Source: Whalleya microplaca (Eukaryota; Ascomycota; Sordariomycetes; Xylariales; Xylariaceae). Taken from it: a stretch of DNA of 64,000 nucleotides. Numbering within the stretch: the stretch's first letter is position 1; each line of letters begins with the position of its first letter. Below the pieces are notes generated by a model. The model did no database searches and was not told the DNA's origin. It saw nothing but the letters and a program-made list of their open reading frames with translations. The position numbers were made by a program, and so were the translations under genes. The stretch covers positions 558,001-622,000 of the forward strand of contig MU385719.1 of NCBI GenBank assembly GCA_022497155.1, in the 5' to 3' direction. Of the stretch, positions 60,876 through 64,000 are shown piece after piece.

Positions 60876-62597
60876 TCAGTGCTGGCCAGGGTCATTATGT
60901 GGACCGCTAGGCCGCGTCGCCCAGCCAGACTCATATTCTCTTTTGAATGGAGGGAAGCTTTGTACCGGCGTATTACTGGTAGATGGGCCAGTAGTTGGTT
61001 GCCCGGCGGGCTGATCTAGCCGCAAAGGCGGGAGTCGTGAAGTGCGTGCTGCGGCCGAAGGAGTTCCCGGTTGTGAAAGCGGAGTGCCATATGTAGAGGG
61101 CGGAATCGGCGGCAAAGTGGTCTGCCCTGGGCCATACCCTTGACTGATGAATTCTAGCTGGGGGTCCGTTCTGCGGCGTCGCGTTCCTCTCTCGCCCGTT
61201 ATAGGGTCGGGAGCCCCGTATGGGGGCATGGGTTGTGGCGGCGGAGCAGGGGCAAGCGGACTCCTCTCTGCAAAGGAACCACCGCTCCTCGTCGAGATAG
61301 GGCTTGGAGGTCCCTGGTAAGCGAGCTCGCTGATCCCGGGGGTTCGATAGACAATATCGCGCAGCCTATCTCGCTCTGTGCGGTATCTGTCCCGCTCATT
61401 CTCCATATCTTGGCGCCGCCTCTCAAGTTCACGATTTTGAGCCTCCAACTCTTGGATCCGCACGCTTTGCTGTATTTCCTTGTCTTTTTTCCTAGCCCGA
61501 AATCGAGCGGAAGCACCAGCATTTCGTTGACGCTTTTCATCTGCTTGTCTTGATCCTTGGTACACGTCTATTGGCACAATGAACGATTCGCCGTGGATTG
61601 GGTTTATTGAAAGCGCACTCTCCGCCATACCTCTCACTGCCGATGGGCCCGATTGAGAACCCAGCCCACTTGGCCACATTGAATCACCTCCCGGAAGAGA
61701 ATGCGGCATTCCTCGGCTGCCGTGTTGAATGCCTGTCGGGTAAGGTGACGTTGAACCGAATGCATGAGGCCTAATTGGATTGCTAGGACCTCCTTGAGGG
61801 TGTCTGGGCTCCTGTGCTGAAGCATTGAACTGACCGGGAGTCGGTTGAGAGAGCGATCGTGGTGGTGTTGCCAATGGAGCTAGGCTCGTTGGCGGTACGC
61901 CTCCTGGAAGATGAACCCTCCCAAAGTGCGGCGCCAGGGGCTGCGGGCCACCAACTCGAGGTGATCGATCGTGTTGTCCCGGCGCGGGAGTGTCAGAGTG
62001 AAAGCCTCGACTTGGTGCGGGAGCAACAGAGTGATACTGAGATGGCTGAGGGTTCAAAGATCGAGGTACTGGACCGTGGCCCACACTACTGGCTCGAGGT
62101 GATCTCGGCGTCAAAATCCTTCGATTCGCCCCTATAGCAGGGAAGGACTGGGTAGAGGCAGGCGAGCCATGATCTATCGGCGGCGGTCCTAGCGGAGGCT
62201 GGCCTCCGGGTGAAGGATTTGTCGGTTGTCGGCTTGCCATCCCATGTCCCTGGAATGGAAAGGGTTGCGGAGTCGTTCGACCGGACTCGAATCCTGAACT
62301 TGACAGTGGTGCCGTCGAATTCGTAGAGCTCCCTTCTGGTCGTCCAGTAGACGATGGTTGTGCTTCTGCTGGGTTCAGAATATTACGTACACCAAGTCCC
62401 CGTGGTGGGAACGATGGCAGAAGCTCTCCATTAGTTCGTGGGATACCACCGCTTTCCGATGGCCCGTTGTCAGTGGACGGGTTGCCCCCGCCTCGAAGCT
62501 CTGGCGGTTGAGAATTTGGCGAGGTATTTGTGCCTGTCGGAGGAGAGGTTGATGTCCGAGGTGAAGCAGATCGTGACGCAGGTTTCCTCTGCGACAT
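60876..62597 (-). CDS. bZIP transcription factor
   Basis: Basic leucine zipper regulator of the fungal type with RNAGASARFRARKK in the basic region (NxxxSARFR signature). It is preceded by ADEKRQ and followed by a zipper with long charged helices (IQELEAQNRELERRRQDMENERDRYRTERDRL). The bZIP is encoded at about 61,360-61,545. The N-terminal two thirds is Pro/Ser/Gly/Gln-rich and disordered, as is the C terminus (PPQPMPPYGAPDPITGERGTRRRRTDPQLEF). From ATG 62597 (MSQRKPASRSASPRTSTSPP) the protein is 573 aa with no intron needed. The frame stays open upstream to about 62,870, with no further ATG but a plausible acceptor. An additional upstream coding exon is therefore possible, and the N terminus is uncertain. 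The basic region resembles sulphur- and nitrogen-regulating bZIPs, but I cannot assign one. Confidence 0.85.
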   Translation of the reverse strand: MSQRKPASRSASPRTSTSPPTGTNTSPNSQPPELRGGGNPSTDNGPSESGGIPRTNGELLPSFPPRGLGVRNILNPAEAQPSSTGRPEGSSTNSTAPLSSSGFESGRTTPQPFPFQGHGMASRQPTNPSPGGQPPLGPPPIDHGSPASTQSFPAIGANRRILTPRSPRASSVGHGPVPRSLNPQPSQYHSVAPAPSRGFHSDTPAPGQHDRSPRVGGPQPLAPHFGRVHLPGGVPPTSLAPLATPPRSLSQPTPGQFNASAQEPRHPQGGPSNPIRPHAFGSTSPYPTGIQHGSRGMPHSLPGGDSMWPSGLGSQSGPSAVRGMAESALSINPIHGESFIVPIDVYQGSRQADEKRQRNAGASARFRARKKDKEIQQSVRIQELEAQNRELERRRQDMENERDRYRTERDRLRDIVYRTPGISELAYQGPPSPISTRSGGSFAERSPLAPAPPPQPMPPYGAPDPITGERGTRRRRTDPQLEFISQGYGPGQTTLPPIPPSTYGTPLSQPGTPSAAARTSRLPPLRLDQPAGQPTTGPSTSNTPVQSFPPFKREYESGWATRPSGPHNDPGQH

Positions 62598-64000
62598 CGG
62601 ATCCGATTCCCCTACTCGACGGTGGTCCTGAGGACCCAGACATTGACCACCTCCACCAGACACCGACTGATACTGTTTAGTTCCTAATCTTGCCTCGCTA
62701 CTATCCGGTTGGCCTCCACCAGATTTGCTGTACACTTGCTCTGTGGTACTATAGCAATCAGGTTGAGAACCCACAACCCCGTTGCCGGTTGTGCGGGTTG
62801 GAGGCTGCTGAGAAGTCTGACGAAGGAGGAGATTTTGGACCGCCACGGCGAAAGGCTGGTAACCAAGGGTTTAGGCGGCAGGTAACGGAGGGTGGTGGTA
62901 CAGTCGATTCCTGTTGCGGCCGGTGCTAGGATAGTTGCGCAAGCTAGTATGATGCTTGGAGTTGTCTAAGTCGTCTTCAAGTATCTAAGTTGTAGTAACA
63001 TTCGACGAAGATCTACCCTCAGCTGTCCAAGTATACTTGAAAGACTATAAATCTATATATATTGGACGTCAACCAAAACTGGACTGGACCAAGTCGCGAT
63101 GTGTTTCGCTGATTCGCGGCGATATGCAGAGTCCAGATTAAAAGTGGTGACTATAGTCGAGCTGAAGGCAATGGTGAAGATTCAGGCGAGTGTTTCCAGA
63201 CAGGCGGCGGCTCGGATCGAATGGATATCAGCTGGCTTGTAATGCCCAACTAACGGTGCTGATCCCAGGAAAGTGTGGTAGTGGCCAATGAAGATGAGAT
63301 GCAGCAAAGCGGACCAGTCATGATCCTGATCAGAAGCCCTGCGCAATGAATGGCTAAGAAAAAGCCTACCAACGCTACTAGAGCAGCACTGGGGCCTGAA
63401 GGCGCAGGCAAGTAGCCACTGTTCGGCTCGTGAGGTGATGAGTGTTCTTTGAGACGGGGGCGTACGAGGACGACGATGAAGGACTCCCAACTAAATAAAT
63501 AGTAGAGATTAAAACTCGTCGTGTATCGACCGTATTTGTGTCAACACATATGACAGCTCAGCTATTGCCTCGGATACAGTACTATGTAAGCTCAGCACCT
63601 GACCGCTGGCTGACTACTCCGTAGTGTGCTTTTCTGGTATATAGGGAAGAGATAGTGGCAGATGTAAGCATTCTGAATGGTTATAGAGCAGCGAGTTGCA
63701 CGTTTAGAACTAGTTAGCCATGAGCGAAGCCGCGTCTGATCGATTTTTTCTTTTCTTTCCTCTTCTTGGCACCAGAACCCCAAGCTCCCAAGCCCGCTCT
63801 TATCATCAGACATGTTCAATCATACAAGGGCACAAGGGGTGGAGCCAACATGGGGGTGCTTTGGGACGGCCAGCCGGGGTGCAGAAGTCCCAGGGGACCC
63901 ATGTTCAAGCATGCTAGACAGCGACAGGGCCTGGGAATTGGCATCCATAGTTTAGGCGCAATATGAACTGGGACTTCCCGTGGCAGGACCCCGGGGTAGA
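62598..64000. other. Upstream region of the bZIP gene to window end; no gene recognised
   Basis: May contain a first exon or leader of the bZIP gene (62.6-62.95 kb). The remaining sequence to the right edge has only short frames without recognisable families. Confidence 0.45.

Noticed and set aside
1..64000. CRISPR arrays, bacterial operons, prophage or viral genes
   Set aside because: None seen; gene structure and introns are those of a fungal nuclear genome.

Overview
The window is nuclear DNA of a filamentous ascomycete (Pezizomycotina). Almost every gene is split by short spliceosomal introns (mostly 47-140 nt) with GTAAGT/GTATGT-type donors, CTAAC/CTGAC-type branch points and YAG acceptors. 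The gene set is typical of these fungi: a HET-domain protein, a Zn2Cys6 regulator, a CAP10/GT90 enzyme, an SRA-YDG protein, a DUF4112 protein and MFS permeases. I cannot name the genus. The class (perhaps Sordariomycetes or Leotiomycetes) is a guess. No bacterial, viral or CRISPR features were seen.

Layout. 0.3-3.1 kb: TRK potassium transporter (-). 5.7-8.3 kb: TFIIH helicase XPB/Ssl2 (-), divergent from PUS7 tRNA pseudouridine synthase (+, 8.9-12.2 kb). 13.3-14.8 kb: SRA-YDG domain protein (+). 15.3-16.7 kb: secreted carboxy-cis,cis-muconate cyclase-like propeller (-). 16.7-19.7 kb: AT-rich gap holding a 286-bp MITE-like inverted-repeat element. 19.7-21.3 kb: 14-TM-type MFS drug exporter (+). 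22.6-25.3 kb: HET-domain gene (-) whose frame breaks at its conserved intron. 26.6-33.6 kb: a dense housekeeping block with Par14 parvulin (+), RPS12 (-), RPS22 (+) and glycyl-tRNA synthetase (-). 34.4-41.8 kb: CAP10-like glycosyltransferase (+), SWD2 (+), SRP9/21 (+) and ribonucleotide reductase small subunit (-). 43.1-44.0 kb: DUF4112 membrane protein (-). 45.5-47.3 kb: monocarboxylate-type MFS permease (-). 48.14-48.23 kb: intron-containing tRNA-Val(CAC). 50.8-52.6 kb: CoA-transferase family III protein (-). 55.2-58.4 kb: Zn2Cys6 regulator (+). 60.9-62.6 kb: bZIP regulator (-). The rest is non-coding as far as I can see.

How it fits together. The left and middle parts are core functions: transcription/repair, translation, dNTP supply, chromatin methylation and protein targeting. 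They are interrupted by AT-rich, gene-poor, accessory stretches at 15-26 kb and 44-60 kb. In the second stretch a carboxylate permease, a CoA-transferase and a Zn2Cys6 regulator lie in order, which could be a small acid-use module (inference only).

Exon models were built by hand. For nearly all of them the exon lengths sum to a multiple of three and the joined protein restores conserved family motifs. The exceptions are the SRA gene (exon 1/2 junction) and the HET gene (exon 1/2 junction). No clear new system was found. The most useful leads are the broken HET gene, the MITE, the dual-start GRS1 with a 12-nt microexon, the MCB-like cluster at RNR2, and the PUS7 C-terminal insertion.
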